From assembly GCA_034429475.1 (NCBI GenBank), contig DAOUGD010000277.1:1-23600 (forward strand): DNA of 23,600 bases. The letters are read 5' to 3'. Shown here piece by piece: positions 22,355-23,600 of this stretch (the stretch's first letter is position 1; every line of letters starts with the position of its first letter). This stretch comes from JAKQHY01 sp034429475. GTDB lineage: Bacteria > Chloroflexota > Anaerolineae > B4-G1 > SLSP01. Below the pieces are notes generated by a model. It was not told the DNA's origin. It made no database searches and saw only the letters and a list, made by a program, of their open reading frames with translations. The position numbers and the translations under genes are program-made.

Positions 22355-23368
22355 TTATGCCTCGACTTTGCCTTCTTGATAGATTTGGTCAATGACAGCC
22401 TCAATGGGCGGATCTTCAACAGAGAGGTCTACAACAGGTAACGTGTTCAGCAGGCGCGCGGTCATCGCGGGCGTCGCGGCGCGGGAAACGCGCAGGGTCA
22501 CTTGCCCGTTCTCCTGTTCCATCACCTCCGCATTTTCGCCGTCATTCTGAGCGAAGCGCAGAATCTCCTCCTCCGTGTGCCCGTTGCGCAGCGTCAGCCG
22601 AATCAATTTGAACGGCGCGAGTTTTTCGGCCAACCCTTGCAGCGCGCCATCGTAGAGCAGTTGGCCGTGATGGATGAGGATGACGCGGGGACACAGCGCC
22701 ACCACGTCGGCCATGTAGTGGCTGGTGAGGATGACGGTCACGCCGCTGCGCCGGTTGTACTCCGCCAGGAAACGCCGCAGCCGCGCCTGCATTGAAACGT
22801 CCAGCCCCAACGTCGGCTCGTCGAGGAAGAGCACGTCCGGGCGGTGCAGCAGCCCCGCGACGAGTTCGCACTTCATCCGCTCGCCCAGGGAAAAGTTGCG
22901 CACAGGCTTGGTCAGCAACTCTTCCATCTCCAGCAGCGCGATCAGCTCGTCCAACGTCTGCTGGAATTGGGCGGGCGGAACGTGGTAGATTTCTCCCAGG
23001 ACACGGAAGCTGTCCAGCGGGGGAATATCCCACAGCATCTGGCTCTTGTTGCCCAGCACCATGCTGATCCGCCGCAGGTAAGCGTGGCGGCGCTCCCACG
23101 GCGCGAAGCCTAGCACCCGCGCCGCGCCGCCGGTGGGATGGAGCAGTCCGGCGAGTATTTTGAGCGTGGTGGTCTTGCCCGCGCCGTTCGGCCCGATGAA
23201 GCCCACGAATTCGCCCGGCTCGACGGCAAAGGTGATCTCGCGCACGGCGGCCACGTCGGTGAAGCGGCGGCGCACCAGGCTCTTGAGCGCGGCGTCCAGT
23301 CCCGGCTCGCGTTCCGGTACACGATACGTTTTCGATAAGGTTTGTACGACAATTTGCGGTTCGGTCAT
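22355..23368 (-). CDS. ABC exporter ATPase (COG4586-like)
   Basis: The protein has 337 residues from ATG 23368 (MTEPQIVVQTLSKTY). The longer frame to 23467 reads through GTAGACGG repeats (VYCLPSTVYHP) and is unlikely to be translated. Walker A is GPNGAGKTTT (59-68), signature FSLGERMKCELVAGLLHRP (159-177), Walker B VLFLDEPTLGLD (179-190), H-loop TSHYMAD. The start region ALKSLVRRRFTDVAAVREI is typical of COG4586. Residues about 265-278 (HTEEEILRFAQNDGEN) contain a translated dispersed repeat. GAAAGGAG lies about 15 bases before the ATG, an unusually wide spacing across an A7 run. It is first in the exporter operon. Confidence 0.88.
   Translation of the reverse strand: MTEPQIVVQTLSKTYRVPEREPGLDAALKSLVRRRFTDVAAVREITFAVEPGEFVGFIGPNGAGKTTTLKILAGLLHPTGGAARVLGFAPWERRHAYLRRISMVLGNKSQMLWDIPPLDSFRVLGEIYHVPPAQFQQTLDELIALLEMEELLTKPVRNFSLGERMKCELVAGLLHRPDVLFLDEPTLGLDVSMQARLRRFLAEYNRRSGVTVILTSHYMADVVALCPRVILIHHGQLLYDGALQGLAEKLAPFKLIRLTLRNGHTEEEILRFAQNDGENAEVMEQENGQVTLRVSRAATPAMTARLLNTLPVVDLSVEDPPIEAVIDQIYQEGKVEA
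22539..22570. repeat. Dispersed-repeat sequence inside the ABC ATPase gene
   Basis: GTCATTCTGAGCGAAGCGCA (22541-22560) followed by GAATCTCC belongs to a repeat type recurrent in many environmental bacterial genomes and often mistranslated as ILRFAQND-like peptide. Here it lies in frame in the C-terminal regulatory part of the ATPase. Family assignment is from memory. Confidence 0.55.
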
Positions 23369-23398
23369 AGTTTTTTTGCAGTGCTCCTTTCTGGGATG

Positions 23399-23459
23399 GT
23401 AGACGGTAGACGGTAAACAGTAGACAGCCCTGTCTATCGTCTTCTGTCTACTGTCTACC
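23399..23459. repeat. GTAGACGG / CTGTCTAC hairpin in the ABC operon leader
   Basis: GTAGACG-type units (23399-23427) pair imperfectly with CTGTCTA-type units (23430-23459). It has the same type and the same place as the uvrA2 leader hairpin. Confidence 0.75.
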
Positions 23460-23462
23460 TTG

Positions 23463-23494
23463 ATCATACAACCCTGGTGTGCAAGTGGAGGGTT
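23463..23494 (-). promoter_or_regulatory. 32-bp upstream element shared with uvrA2 (copy 2)
   Basis: The dyad AACCCT-N13-AGGGTT (23470-23475 and 23489-23494) lies next to TATGAT (23463-23468, minus strand), 29 of 32 bases identical to 18350-18381. It lies about 95 bp upstream of the ATPase start. Confidence 0.5.
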
Positions 23495-23535
23495 GGGATC
23501 AAGTCTTTATCATTCTTGCTGGACATTGCCCATTG

Positions 23536-23600
23536 AATGGGTTTTGCGGCTAAAGCTGCGGAGAAAAGAGATGTTTTGTGGCTGCGGGCTACTGCCCGCA
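23536..23600. repeat. REP-like palindromic element cut by the window edge
   Basis: GCGGCTAAAGCTGC (23547-23560), a GAGAAAAGAGATGTTTTGTGG stretch, and the hairpin TGCGGGC / GCCCGCA at the very end resemble the left half of the element at 9530-9595 (TAAAG palindrome, purine run, TTTTGTGGC stem). No gene is seen in 23495-23600. Confidence 0.5.

Overview
This 23.6 kb window looks like chromosomal DNA of a GC-rich bacterium, most likely a member of the Chloroflexota (Anaerolineae/Caldilineae-like). That placement is an inference. It rests on a VIT/VWA secreted protein, a COG4586/4587/3694-type ABC exporter, a large 7TM-type hybrid histidine kinase, and dense 7-nt tandem repeats in almost every spacer. 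No rRNA, tRNA, CRISPR array or transposase gene was seen.

Layout. (1) 1-826 is the 3' part of a TPR gene made of near-identical 102-bp units, with an in-frame TAG at 32-34. (2) 1043-3367 (+) is a secreted VIT-VWA protein; a PHO-box-like direct repeat lies upstream. (3) 3429-8869 (-) is a phosphate-uptake block: pstS, pstC, pstA, pstB, then a single-domain ChrA-type transporter and a tandem UspA protein. There is no phoU. (4) 9013-9423 (-) is an Rrf2-family regulator with four clustered cysteines and a near-consensus promoter. A 161-bp MITE/REPIN-like element sits directly behind its -35 box. (5) pdxA (9754-10746, -) is divergent from a hybrid sensor kinase (10934-14302, +). (6) 14370-15512 (-) holds a small zinc-ribbon protein and an unrecognised, AT-richer membrane-anchored protein. 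(7) 15718-18261 (-) is a class II UvrA (UvrA2) lacking the UvrB-binding domain. (8) 18466-19836 (-) is a regulator with two MerR domains fused to a degenerate nucleotidyltransferase-like domain. (9) 20016-23368 (-) is an ABC exporter operon (ATPase, RibD-C-like reductase, two ABC-2 permeases).

The strongest unexplained signal is in the repeats. Tandem heptamers of several families (TAAAACG, TAATGAG, TAATTCG, GAGTTAG, CCGTCTA and others) begin exactly at, or a few bases after, the stop codon of most genes and usually fold back as inverted pairs. In seven genes the stop codon is the first bases of the array. Related repeats have also entered coding sequence: an in-frame heptamer hairpin inside the ATPase domain of the histidine kinase, a dispersed-repeat sequence inside the ABC ATPase, and a low-complexity tail on the UspA protein. 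Two unrelated genes, uvrA2 and the ABC operon, share the same upstream module: a 32-bp element with a dyad followed by a GTAGACGG hairpin leader.
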